Source: Azadirachta indica
Lineage: Eukaryota; Streptophyta; Magnoliopsida; Sapindales; Meliaceae
Direction: 5' to 3'
Assembly: GCA_022749755.1 (NCBI GenBank)
Contig: CM040440.1
Coordinates: forward strand, 11,085,269 to 11,149,268
DNA length: 64,000 bases
Part shown: positions 1 to 11,116 of the stretch, piece by piece
Numbering within the stretch: position 1 is the first letter of the stretch
Layout: every line of letters begins with the position of its first letter
Made by a program: the position numbers and the translations under genes
The notes under the pieces: generated by a model
What the model saw: only the letters and a program-made list of their open reading frames with translations
The model's database searches: none
What the model was told of the DNA's origin: nothing

Positions 1-469
1 TCTTAAATTATTATTTGAAGTGACGATCTAAAGTTAAATAATGAGTAAGGATCCTTTTTATTAATTTGTTATATAAGTGTCAAATTAGGTTACAAGTATG
101 TTCGACTTGTGGATAAACCCCAAGATAGCATAAGTTGGTGGTTTGTTTTTTCGGGGGCCTAATTTGGCCTTATTCTCTGGTCTTCACATTTAGGTGACTT
201 GAGTCTAGTGGGTGAGGCCAAAAAGAGGTATTGAAAAATCTAAAAGTAAGTGTGATGTTTGATTTTGCCATTTGTCTTGGGACATGCAATATTTAAAGCA
301 TCTACTATTATTTATATAATTGCTAATTGTGTAAAACATATCACTATGCAATTCACTATTGGCTGAATTAAGTTATTTTGTTCGTGAAGGTAGATAATTT
401 GATAGGACTAGGTAATTTTATTTGTTTTGTGATTGACGAACTGCTTTTAACCAATGTTAGCTTGCAATA
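1..469. other. Intergenic, no gene seen
   Basis: AT-rich sequence with no open frame or recognisable domain on either strand. The stretch around 100-240 is slightly less AT-rich than its surroundings but holds nothing I can identify. Confidence 0.5.
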
Positions 470-960
470 AAAATAGACATTGATATCCATATTTAGATTT
501 CAGTCAAAAATCAAATCAATAATTTAGATTTAGAAATGCAAATTTCAAGCTAATTCAAATATTAGTTAAAGGAGAAAAAACAAATGGTACCTTAGAGTTT
601 ATAATTAAGTAGTTATTTCCAAAATAGAGAACTAGTTACTAGATATATATTTTCAGTGTATTCTCTACAAAACTCTAGAGTATTCTTAGCTTAGAGTAAA
701 TATAGACCTTGATATTTATATAAGGTTTCAACCAAAAAAGAAAATTGATAATTTAGATTTAGTGATTCCAATTAAAATTAATTCAATTTTCAATATGAAA
801 TGCTAATTAATAGTACTCTAGAATGCAAATTCAAGTGGTTATTTCCAAACTAAAAAATTATTTATTTCATATATATTTTTAATGTATTTCTATAGAACTC
901 TAGAGTATTCTTAGATTAGATAAATAAAACTTAATATTTATTTCAAAATTTAAACAAAAA
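470..960. repeat. Tandem duplication, unit about 227 bp
   Basis: Two diverged copies plus a partial third lie head to tail. The marker ACTCTAGAGTATTCTTAG occurs at 672 and again at 897, and AATTTAGATTTAG occurs at 521 and 750, giving a period of 225-229 bp. The copies differ by many substitutions and small indels, so the duplication is not recent. It carries no coding potential. It could be a short array of a local satellite or an internal repeat of an unrecognised element. Confidence 0.65.
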
Positions 961-1197
961 ATAAATAAATAGATAATTAATGCATACCAAACACTTTGAA
1001 AGAATAAAAATTAATTTATTAATTAAATAAACAAAAGAGAGCAGAATTTACCTAACTAGAAAACAAGAACTATTTTTCTTTTCATCTAGAATATTTTTAT
1101 TAGATTTATAAACGAGACAAGTGATAAATCTTATAAATCTTATGAAGGAGAAAATTGACCAAATTATTTTATAAATATTAGTGCAAGATTCAAAATA

Positions 1198-4100
1198 ATG
1201 ACAATTGATAAATCTTGGATACAATTAGAAAGGTCAACAAGAGATTGTTTTGAAGGAGTTCAAACATCTACGATTATGTGTCTAACCATATTTATATTGA
1301 GGACAAAACAATCTTTTGTCCTCGTGTTAAATGCTGTAAGGGTATTATGAGTACCTATACTACTTGGTATTTACATAGGAAGGGCGAGCATAATGATAGT
1401 AATAGTCATTCCGGTGAAGTAGAAATGATAAATGTAGAAGAAGATGATGATATAGGTGGCTTAATAAGAGATGTTTTTCTAGATGACCCTAATATAGATG
1501 CTAAAAAGTTTTATAAATTGGTAGAAGAGGCAGATAAACCATTATACCTTGGTTTTGAGAAGTTCTCCGATCTATCTTTTGTTGTGAAGTTAATGCATAT
1601 CAAATGCATCAACAGTTTGGAGCAAAAAATCTTTGCATATATTGCTAGAGTTATTGACCGATGCATTTCTTATGTGTGACAAGCTATTCACATCATATTG
1701 TGAGGTAAAGAATATTGTCAAAGATTTAGGTTTCCATTATGAGAAAATTGATTCATGTAAGAATGATTGTATGATTTATTATAAGGAGAATGCAAATGCA
1801 ACCCAATGTCCAACATGTAGTGTTTCTAGATGGAAAACATATAACAATGGTGATAATAAGAAGGGAAAAAAGAAGATTCCTTGGAAGGTTTTGCGTTATT
1901 TTTTGATAATACCTAATCTTTAAAGTTTATTTATGTCTTCAAAAATAGCTACTAATATGAGATGGCATGATGAAAAATGTGTAAAAAAAATGGTGTTTTC
2001 AGACATCCTGCTAACTCTAAGGCTTGGGAATCTTTTGATAATATTCATGAATCATTTGCTTTTGAGAATTGAAATGTACAACTAGGGTTAGCAACTAATG
2101 GTTTCAATTCTTTGGGAATATGAGTGTTTGTTATTGTACATGGCCTATTACTTTATTCTCGTATAATCTTCCTCCATGGATGTGCTTGAAAGAACTTTAT
2201 ATGTTTATCTTTACTTATTCTTGGTCCACAAAGTCTAAGTAATGATATATATTTAAGGCTATTGATTGACGCGTTGAACGAGTTATGGGTAGTTAAAGTA
2301 GAAACATATGACATTTCAAATTCATAAAATTTTCAAATGAGAGCTATAATTATATAGACTATTAATTACTTTCCTATGCATGCTAATTTGTCAAGACTGA
2401 GTACAAAAGGGAAATTAGCATTTCCATGTTGTGCATTAGATACTTTTTATCATAGATTATCCCATGGCTAAAAAATGTGTGTTATATGAGTTATTGTCAT
2501 TTTCTTCCTATAAATCATAATTGGAATTATCAAAAGAGTCAGTTCGATGGTAAGAGAGGGATGAAGCATGCTTTTTTACGTTGTAGTATTGATGTTGTTA
2601 TGGAACTTCGGGACTAATGCCAATAACTTTTGATAAGACTGTTAAAAAGCAAGTGATTGAAAGATTTGGAAAGTCATAACTGGAATAAACATAGTATTTT
2701 CTTTCAATTGCCATATTGGCATACACTTTTATTACATCACAACTTAGATGTTATGCATATTGATAAAAATGTATAAGAGAATTTGGTAGGAATGATAATG
2801 AACCTTGATGGTCAGACAAAGATTCTTTAAATACTTGTTTTGATTTACAAGCAATGGGTATAAGGCATGAACTTTACCCTAAAGAAGTGAATGGAAATAC
2901 AGTGTTACCTTTAGCTTGTTATACATTGTCTAATGGTGAGAAAAAAATAGTGTGTCAGTGGTTGCTAGATTTAAAGGTACCAGATGGTTACCCTACCAAT
3001 TTTTTTTTCTATGTGTGAATGCAGCATGAAATAGCATATCAAGTATGAAAACTCATGATTATCACGTGTTTTTAGAAAGACTACTCCCACTTATAACTAG
3101 TGAGTTATTACCTAAACATGTATTCGATGCTATTATTGAATTTTCCTACTTATTCAAATATTTATGTGCTAAAATTTTAAGAGAAAAGACTTGGATTGTT
3201 TGTAAAATCAGATTCCTCTTACTCATTGTAAGTTGGAAAGAATATTTCTTCCAACCAATTTTTGATATTATGGTGCATCTTCCAACTCACTTAGCATGGG
3301 AAGGTAAAGTGGTTGATTCAGTGCAATATAGATGGATGTATCTATTGAAAGGTAACATTATTTTTAAATACAATAATTGGTTTAATTGTTCACCTTATAG
3401 ATAGGATATATTTTAATATAATTAACACTAGTAATTTGATTTTATGCGTAGATATTTGCATAAGTTGGAAAGTTTGTACATAATAGAGCTCGTACAAAAG
3501 AATCCATTGAAGAAGGTTATTTTGTAGATGAATGTATGACTTTCACAATATTTCAGTAGTATTGAAAACAAATTTAATAGAGTTGAACGACATTATGATA
3601 GAGATCAATCTTCATCTGATTCACCAAAGTTATATATCTTCTTGATAGCTGGTAAATCTTTAGGAAAGCCTGTAATGAATAAGATGAATAGAAATATTCA
3701 CAATGTTGCCATGATCTATGTCTAACAAAATTGTTATGAATTGGATCCTTTTACTTGGTAAGACATTATTGAAACTACTTAAACTTCATATCTAAATGTA
3801 TAACCATTTAATACGTTATATATATTGTTTATGTCAAGAACATAAAGTTGTACTTTTAAAATATGGTTTTAGTAATGTAGATGAAGTGTATATGAAACAA
3901 TTTGTTAATTGGTTTCTTGAAATAGTAAGTATTATTACTTTATTATGAGACATTTTATTATTTTTTCTATTAGGGTGGTCTATATTGTTGTATTTTAATT
4001 TAAAAAATTTATTTATTGTAGATAACACAGTGTTTTTATGATGGACAAGTTAGTAAGCAAATGCTTTCTTTGGTATGAGGGCCAGAAAGACAAGTGACTT

Positions 4101-4607
4101 ACTATTTAGGTTATAATATCAATTGTTTTAAATTTCACATGAAGAATTATGATGAGACAAGAAAAACACAAAATAGTGGATTTATGGTTAAGTAGGAGCA
4201 CCAAAAAGAGAAGATCTTGTACTGTGGCTTATTGAAGGAAATTTTTGAGCTTCACTATATTAAAGGGAATAGTCATAGTATTCAATTGGCATTGGTATGA
4301 CGTAGCTCAAGAATGAATAAGATACAAAAGAGATTGTTATGGGATAATTACTATTAATAGAAAGCGAAAGTTAAACACTCGAGAGCCATTTTTGTTAGCA
4401 TCCCAATTAACCCAAGTTTATTACGTAAGAGGTCTGGAAGATACTATATGGAGTGTTGTAGCAGAAACAAAACCCACAAATCTTTTTGATATTCTAATAA
4501 ATCAAGACAAGCTCTTCCAAGAGATTAGCAACATCTATATCCACCAAGAAGACAACAAAGACCATAATATTGACTGGCTAGGATTGATTTCAATCATGCG
4601 GTTTTAG
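1198..4607 (+). pseudogene. CACTA (En/Spm) TNP2-type transposase, decayed
   Basis: Remnant of the main transposase of a CACTA DNA transposon, the enzyme that binds and cuts the element ends. The ATG at 1198 opens the transposase-associated N-terminal domain (MTIDKSWIQLERS), which continues after a frameshift near 1269 with a cysteine pair (CPRVKCCKG). The TNP2 body runs from about 1530 to 2900 (KNIVKDLGFHYEKIDSCKND, then CPTCSVSRWK, IPWKVLRYF). DUF4218 follows at 3045-3400 (MKTHDYHVFLERLLPL, VQYRWMYLLKG), and DUF4216 at about 4030-4600 (EPFLLASQLTQVYYV). The order matches intact family members. Many stops and frameshifts interrupt it, so no functional protein can be made. The domain identification is firm; the exact ends are inferred. 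No terminal inverted repeats were found for this copy. Confidence 0.85.
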
Positions 4608-6060
4608 AATGATAATTGCTTGATGATAAGTTTTTATAATATTTTTCTATTGAATTTTTGGCTCACTTTTTTATTTTTTAAAGCCTTTGAGTTGTAGAAG
4701 CTACTTTATCATTGATAAGGAAGGATATTTAAAGCCTTTTGTTGCTCTCATATTACTTCTCTTTTGTTTTGCAATTTTATTTGTTCAGTTTGGTTGGGTT
4801 GTGTTGAGTATAGATAGAGTCATATTTTTATTGTTGTTTAGGCTCCTAAATTTTGTTATGATACTACTATATTTTATTTAATAAATGTTTATAAGCTTAG
4901 TTCTTAGAAATTGCAATTGCCTTTATTTTATTTAAGATTATTTAATATTAACATGTAATTATTTTGTTTTGTAGCAACCATCATGGCTAGAAAAATCAAA
5001 AGACAAGGAATACATATACAGATTCAAGTAAGCATAATGGACCATCACCTGCACAAAGAAGTGTATTGGATCGAAATGGTACTGGTAAATTATAAATGTT
5101 TTTAACATTTTATTTATTTATTTTCAGATCTACCATGTGACTTGGCTTACATTTCTTGCAAGATAGGTCGAATCTATGTAATACTTCTAGTTCTGGAAAT
5201 AAGCCAACCAAAAGTCCTAAATGAGTAGTCAAACATAAATGATTATAGAATTTGTCTATATTTTAAATTGATGTATATATTACTCTGGTTTCATTATTGT
5301 CTTTATTATACTAGAACCTATGACATCATCTAGAATCCAATTCAATATGTATTGAGCAACTACAAGTGTCACGAGGTATAGAAAGAACTCCTAGAGTTAT
5401 ACTCGTGCTGCTAATTATCTTTTCCCAATTTTTAATGATATCCTTTGGTACTATGTCATGCCACTAAACAAGCCACTTTCTTATCTCATAGAAGTTGGAA
5501 TAAGCCATTTGCTCTCTGTTCCATTTTGTTTTTTGATAAATTTGACAATTTACCAAAAAAAATTCCATAATTAGCTATATATAGATTGTTGGCTATAAAG
5601 TACACAAAGACTGTCTTTTTGTCTAATAATGCAGTCATATAAAGAAAAGATTATGCATAATAAGAGATTATGCATAATAAGAGCAAAGCCTCTGTTATTT
5701 ACTTGGAAAATATCTATAAAGCCTCTGTTCTTTATTCTCTTTAGCTTCTCTTACGTGGATTTAATACCTTCTCTTTGTGTTCTCTTTTTTTTTTTGTCGT
5801 TTTCTATCTAAAAAACACCTTTTTTTTTTTCCATAGAGGAGAAAATCTGTTGGGATTCGTTCGAATGAGGATGCAACAATAGTGCTTTGAATCATTGTCA
5901 CTAATTACGTCTAACACTCTTGTTCTATAGCTTTCAACTTTGATCACAAGATAAAAAAGACACATTTAATTACTTCTGTATATCAAAGTGAGGTAGATGA
6001 GTGAACCTATAATGGTCACCAATTAAGGGCACAAGACATCTCTCATGTTACGAAATCTTA
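4608..6060. other. Downstream part of the first CACTA remnant, no intact gene
   Basis: No supported gene. An ATG context at 4984 (MARKIKRQG) resembles the first exon of the second, TNPA-like gene that usually follows TNP2 in CACTA elements, but this is only a weak inference. Short T-rich tracts occur near 5785 and 5820. The two short open frames at 4687 and 5629 are rich in Phe, Leu and Ile, as expected from T-rich DNA, and have no family resemblance. Confidence 0.35.
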
Positions 6061-6065
6061 CAACC

Positions 6066-7300
6066 TGCAAGTGTACGAGGTCGTACAAGTAGTATAATAA
6101 TAAAAAGGGTTTGTTGTACCTACGAGGACTTAAGTTTTTTGAATTTTAAACTAATTACTATAATTATGATAAATCGACTTTATCTAAGCAAACCTTAATT
6201 TAAGAGATGAAACTAACAAAATAATAAACTATATTCACTAATTTAATAATAGGAAAAATAAATAAGAAACAAAATTAACAGAGCAAGCATGTGAACATGG
6301 TATGGAAAATGGTTCTAGGGCCTTGATTTCATCTAATTGTCAATATATTTATCCTAATTAGGACTTGCTAATACGTTCTGCTTCAATCGATAATCACTAA
6401 TTATAATTTGACTTTGTTAATACTCTAGAGTGTTGAACCTGGTTCTATGTCCAGCTAACCTAACCAGTATCTCTATTTGATTTAATTAATCTTATGTTTA
6501 TTTAGTATTATTAGTTATTAATAACCAAAGACTCAATCACCTTTCAGTCACTTGACATCTTTGGTATTAATTTGATTGCCTAGATATTGATGTCTTCCTC
6601 GACTCTCAGTGTTCATAAACTATATTCTTCCAATCTTAATGAACAAAGTAGTCTCTCCCAAGTATTCATTCATTCGTGATAATTCAATTAATTCATTTTC
6701 CAATAAATTAGAAGTTTTAAGTACAAGAAAACATGAATGAATGGAACATACTTAATATTAACAAAATCCCAGTTAATCAAGACCCTAAAATATAGAGTTT
6801 AGCCTAACATATCTAAATCCAACATCAAAATCAACTTGAAATTCATCATTCTTAAGACATATAACATATAACAATAACAAATGAAATTCAAGAAAAAATA
6901 AGAGATAAAGAGATAAAATTAGTTTAATTGATGCTTCCATTCCGCAATTCTTTGAGCAATCTTTTGATTTCCTTTTAAGGATTTGTTGATTTTTTTACCT
7001 TTCTCTTATTAGAATCCTCCTACATTTCTCTCATTTTCTTACTCTAAAAATCCCTTTTCTCAAATTGGGTAATGGTGGCTAAGGTTAGAATAGTATAAAA
7101 ACCTAGCATTGGTCCAAATCAAGCCATCTATTTATGATTTAAGAAAAATTTAGGATCCAAATGGCATGGGTGCGGGGTTCTAGGCATATTGCCTCCTTCT
7201 TATTATATTTTTAGAAGGCATGGCATGGGCGTGTGCCTTGACGATGCTGCTGCACCTTAGCTACTGCTTATTACACATCAATTTGAAACTTAGATGTGTA
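6066..7300 (-). mobile_element. Truncated Ty3/gypsy LTR (same broad type as the Athila-like element)
   Basis: The left edge carries the motif ACCTGCAAGTGTACGAGG, followed by TCGTACAAGTAGTA. This is the characteristic 3'-terminal part of gypsy LTRs in reverse orientation and is also present at about 52780, 58665 and 50507. Further along, the order of landmarks matches the long LTRs at 52.8 and 58.6 kb: an A-rich block, a CTCTCAGTGTTC segment near 6604, a TGGTGGCTAAGG segment near 7072, and a GC-richer segment near 7160-7255. The counterpart of the last ~250 bp, including the expected TGATGAGTG terminus, is missing. No internal region is attached, so it is a solo or broken LTR. Confidence 0.55.
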
Positions 7301-7794
7301 GCGTCTACAGCCATAAACAGCTTATGATTCTGAGTTATGTAGACGAAGTTATCATCAGTTTAGTACATCATACTCAGAATGTCGAATTTTGCTGTTGTAG
7401 CCCAAGATCAATAGAGAGGCTCGTAGATATACATTTACACTCTATTTTCATTTTTTTTTTGTCAAAACACCTCAATGCCTACAAAACAAAAATAAAACAT
7501 TTAAAAGAAAAATAAACATGTAGAAACAGACTAAACAATGTTAAGTGTTTTACTTAGTGATAGATAATTCAACATAATCATATAGTAAAATGAAGATATC
7601 ATCTCATGACAGTCAACAATTAAGGGGAATAAGACAAATCTCATGTAAAGAAGGTAATTTTCTATGGTTAATGTAATTTCTATTGCTTTATCTGTTTGCA
7701 ATCATTACTACAATTTAAATTTGAGAATCTTATTTTTTTCATTTTCTACTTGTAGCCATGGTAAGGAAAATTTGGGATCATTCTAAATCATGTG
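7301..7794. other. Intergenic, no gene seen
   Basis: AT-rich sequence. A stretch near 7610-7652 resembles 6015-6055 on the other side of the LTR remnant. The ATGGTAAGGAAAATTTGG context at 7758 resembles a first-exon start but opens no sustained frame. Confidence 0.35.
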
Positions 7795-8017
7795 TGTTGA
7801 AAAAAATAAAATTATATTAAATCTCTCTTGAATGATAAACTAAATCTATAGACATATCTTTATATAAGCTGAAATAATAAAACATCATAAATTAGGAATC
7901 TTTATAAATTTAGGAATTCTTAACAAAGTAGGAAAGGACTAATGATACTTGAAGTAGAAATGTACTTAATAAGAATAAACTTAGTAAAACTAAATAAGTA
8001 CAATTTTAATTCTAACA
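7795..8017 (-). repeat. 3' LTR of the short copia-type element
   Basis: A 223-bp LTR that begins TG and ends CA on either strand reading. Next to it, CTCCCCCTCAAAT (8018-8030) is the reverse complement of a classical polypurine tract, which fixes the orientation as minus. Confidence 0.7.
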
Positions 8018-8184
8018 CTCCCCCTCAAATTTAAGATGCAGAGTAAGCTTGAGTTTGTAAGCTAATGCAATTGAGAAGAAAATCCCAAAACTGTAGTAGT
8101 GTCAAGAAGCGATTGAAAAATAGAAGAAAATCACTTGTGCCTACAAGAGGTAAGGAATACTGTTTATGCCTTCTATGGGCAAAT

Positions 8185-8314
8185 GCTGACTGTGTCTTTT
8201 TTTTTTAGGTGAAAAATATTGACTGTGCCTTTTTTAGGTAAAAAATACTGACTGTGACTTTCCATAAGTGAATAATACTGATTGTATCTTCTCATAGGTG
8301 AGGAGTGCCTTTTA
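8185..8314. repeat. Four short tandem repeats inside the copia-type element
   Basis: Four imperfect units of about 29-35 bp share the core GACTGTG, then CTTTT, then TAGGTGAAAAAT (later units TAAGTGAATAAT and TAGGTGAGG). They lie in the non-coding interior of the short LTR element. A role in packaging or expression is possible but not shown. Confidence 0.6.
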
Positions 8315-8598
8315 CAGGAGAGTAGTAGTAGACAAACGAGCAAGCATATTAAGAACAAGGGATTTGTAAACAGTACTCTACGACAGCCCCATGAATAGTG
8401 TTCATGAACAGCGCTCTGAACAAGACTTCGTCAACAATACCATAATTGGATTAGGGTTCTAGACTTTTTTTTTTTAAGGTTTTTAGATTTGTTTTTTTGC
8501 TAAAAAACTAAATCATGCTCAATGACCAACTTATAGGGTAGCAAATCATTGCCATAAAAAAATTTTTAGATACGATTCCTAAACCTAAGATCGAACCC

Positions 8599-8610
8599 GC
8601 TCTGATACCA
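8599..8610 (-). promoter_or_regulatory. Primer-binding site, initiator Met tRNA
   Basis: GCTCTGATACCA is the exact reverse complement of TGGTATCAGAGC, the site that pairs with the 3' end of initiator methionine tRNA to prime reverse transcription in most plant copia elements. It directly abuts the TG of the 5' LTR at 8611. Confidence 0.8.
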
Positions 8611-8689
8611 TGTTTAAGAAAATAAAACTACATTGAATTTCTCTTAAAGGATTCAAATGCCCTGCAATATTTATATCACCACATTGTAG

Positions 8690-9860
8690 CTTATGTTTTA
8701 TAAAGCTATAGAAATCCTTTTATAGATGAAACAATTTAGGCACATATGATACAATTTCTTTAGTGAATACTTGATAAAAGAAGGATATTTTAATGATTCT
8801 ATATGTCCATGTGTATTCACAAAGAAATATGAATATGGCTTTGCCATAATAGCCGTATATGCATGATAAGAATGTAATTGGAACTCGTGAAGAAATCCTA
8901 AATACTGTTAAATATTTTAAAAAAGAATTTGAAATGAAAGATTTGATAAAAAAAAAATTATCTTGAGTTGCAAATGAAGTATGGAACCAATGGAATCTTT
9001 ATCTATCAATTAAATTATATTGAGGAAATTTTAAAACATTTTATATAGATGGAGCATTTCCATGGAATATCTAAATGAATGCATGGTCTTTTGATCCTAT
9101 GAAGGATTCATTTGTCCAAAAGATGAGAATAAATAGTACTTGGTCTTGAACTACCATAATTGAATGCAATTTGTGTTTTATTATATTTAACACAATGTAC
9201 TAGTATTCTCAGTATATCTTTTGGCAATGTTCGGTTATAAACTTACTCAACCCCACTGCAATGATATCAAATATGTTTTTTGGTACCTCTGTGGAACAAC
9301 TAATTTTGAACTATTTTATTATAATGAACAAAAACAAAATCTAAGTCTTATTAGTAATATTGATGCAGGATATTTATCTAATCTATATAAAACCCATTTA
9401 AAAATGAGATATACTTTTTTTACTTATAATGACACACCATTTTATGATGATTTATAAAGCAAACTATTGTTGTTACATCCTTAACTTATTATGAGATATA
9501 TTCTTACTCTTCGTGAAGCAAATGAAGAATGTATATGATTGTGTTTTGTCGTCTGTCATGTCCAAAATTCCTGCAGATCATCCCTAAGTGAAGACATCCC
9601 AATAATTATGTATGAGTCAAGCTAATGTTGCATGTATAGCTCAAGTTAAAGGAGAATATATTAAAGAGGATAAAACTAAACACATTTCACCAAAATTCTT
9701 CTAGGCTCATTAACTCCAATAAAATAAGAGAATTGATGTTAAGCAAATACGACTGATAATTTTGCATATTTGTTTACTAAGAAATTGCCAATATCAATAT
9801 TTAAAAAAATTAGTATATGACATTAGAATGCATCAACTTAACAGATTATCATATTGATAT
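8690..9860 (+). pseudogene. Ty1/copia pol fragment: reverse transcriptase end and RNase H
   Basis: Conceptual + translation, across many stops, follows the C-terminal half of copia pol. It includes a YNFFSEYLIKEGY segment near 8730, then CPCVFTKKYEYGFAIIAVYA near 8800 and FKKEFEMKDL near 8920. The RNase H part has LFYYNEQKQN, DAGYLSNLYK and HISPKF near 9300-9700. The order is the normal one for copia RT and RNase H, and the same segment recurs in the longer copia copy at 22.0-23.0 kb. The 5' two thirds of the element are absent; the fragment begins where the short LTR element breaks off. It encodes no working enzyme. Confidence 0.8.
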
Positions 9861-9869
9861 GTTATTTTT

Positions 9870-10130
9870 AAGGGGAGCAACATTTGAGTGAAAATGTTTT
9901 ATATCTATTACGGACCTATGTACAATGTATTGATTGTCTTACTTGATTTTATTGGTAAAAGTTTTTATAACGAGGCAACTCTCTAAATATTTTGAACACC
10001 ATTTTTTGATTCATCAAGAATCATACTTACCTTACTAAGGATTTTGTTTTATAATATTTCTGTTGGTAAAAATTAAGTACAATTTTTTTAGAACAGTGTG
10101 ATATCTCATGGGAAGTGTTATGAAAATAAG
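9870..10130 (+). mobile_element. Polypurine tract and 3' LTR remnant of the copia fragment
   Basis: AAGGGGAGCA at 9870-9879 is a polypurine tract placed directly after the RNase H end. The following AT-rich stretch contains CTTACTAAGG and TTATAACGAGGCAAC, a layout typical of the LTR of this copia type. The LTR end cannot be placed. Confidence 0.5.
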
Positions 10131-11080
10131 ATAGAGAAGACATATTTTGGTTGGATTTCCACTTTAATCTTCTGTCCTTCCTCTCTTTCGTTCGTTTCTC
10201 TCTTTTCTTTAATTCTTTGTCTTTTTTTTTTTTTCATTTTTTCTTTGTTCTCTCGCATTCTTGCTTCGAAATTCATTGTTCTTTCTTGGCAAATTCATAT
10301 TCCAATTGCATACTCTGATGGCATTCCATGATTGAACCAATATAATTACCATAAATAAAGCATCGTATCACGAGACCATCATCAATCAATGACAAAACAA
10401 CCAATATGAGAAAGAATTAGACAATTGCTATCGGACTTTAGTTTCATACTTAACATGATTAATTTCAATCAAGTCTTTCTACTTTACTTCAATTAACTCC
10501 TACAATAATAGTTCACAATAACAAAGGAACTCTGTGAAAACGTTGCAAGGAATTCTGCGGGAACAGTAGTTTTGCCTACTCGTAGTGGGAATCTTGACTT
10601 TCTGTGCGATAGAGAGGATAGTGGTGATGCCATAATTACACTTACAATTTGGTGAGTATATTTTATATATATATTCTAATATTAATTCAACTTTCTTTCG
10701 CTTGTTATGGATGTTCAGTACAGTAGACAAGATCTGCAATCGTGATAATGTCGTTGCCGACTCGCAGTCCCAGTGCTATACATATTCACATCCATTATTG
10801 TCAATCGATCACTGATAATTAGTTCACGTATTAATTAAGTAATACGTCTAATATTCTCTGTTCCTGCCTTCGCATTATTATCATGCATGCACTACGTAAA
10901 CAGTCAAAGGCCAATCTCATACAATATTTTCATAGAGAAGAATATATATGAATTTATTATCATCAAAACATACAATCTCAGTACATTAATTCCTTGTATT
11001 ACTTTATAAATTAACTAGATGTATCCTCTTAACTTATAGAATTAACATTTATTTGTCTTTTTCTTTTGGTTAAGAGGATA
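10131..11080. other. Intergenic, no gene seen
   Basis: Sequence between the copia LTR remnant and the 3' end of glycine-rich gene 1. T-rich runs occur near 10190-10260. No open frame with recognisable features on either strand. Confidence 0.45.
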
Positions 11081-11081
11081 T

Positions 11082-11087
11082 TTTATT
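11082..11087 (-). terminator. Poly(A) signal of glycine-rich gene 1
   Basis: TTTATT on +, that is AATAAA on the coding strand, about 30 bases past the stop codon at 11117-11119. The position suits a plant polyadenylation signal, but such hexamers are frequent in AT-rich DNA. Confidence 0.4.
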
Positions 11088-11116
11088 TTTGGTATGATTG
11101 TGAAATTGAGGACTTT

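Larger units (their letters stand above)
7795..8655 (-). mobile_element. Very short Ty1/copia-type LTR element, 5' LTR truncated
   Basis: A minus-strand element made of a complete 223-bp LTR at 7795-8017 (TGTTGAAA on + to TTCTAACA), a polypurine tract at 8018-8030, about 570 bp of non-coding interior, a perfect 12-base primer-binding site at 8599-8610, and the start of the second LTR from 8611 (TGTTTAAGAAAATAAAAC). That start matches the first LTR for about 45 bp before similarity ends and copia pol sequence takes over. There is no gag or pol in the interior. It is either a TRIM-like non-autonomous element or an internal-deletion derivative of a copia element. The LTRs differ at many positions, so it is old. 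Confidence 0.7.
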
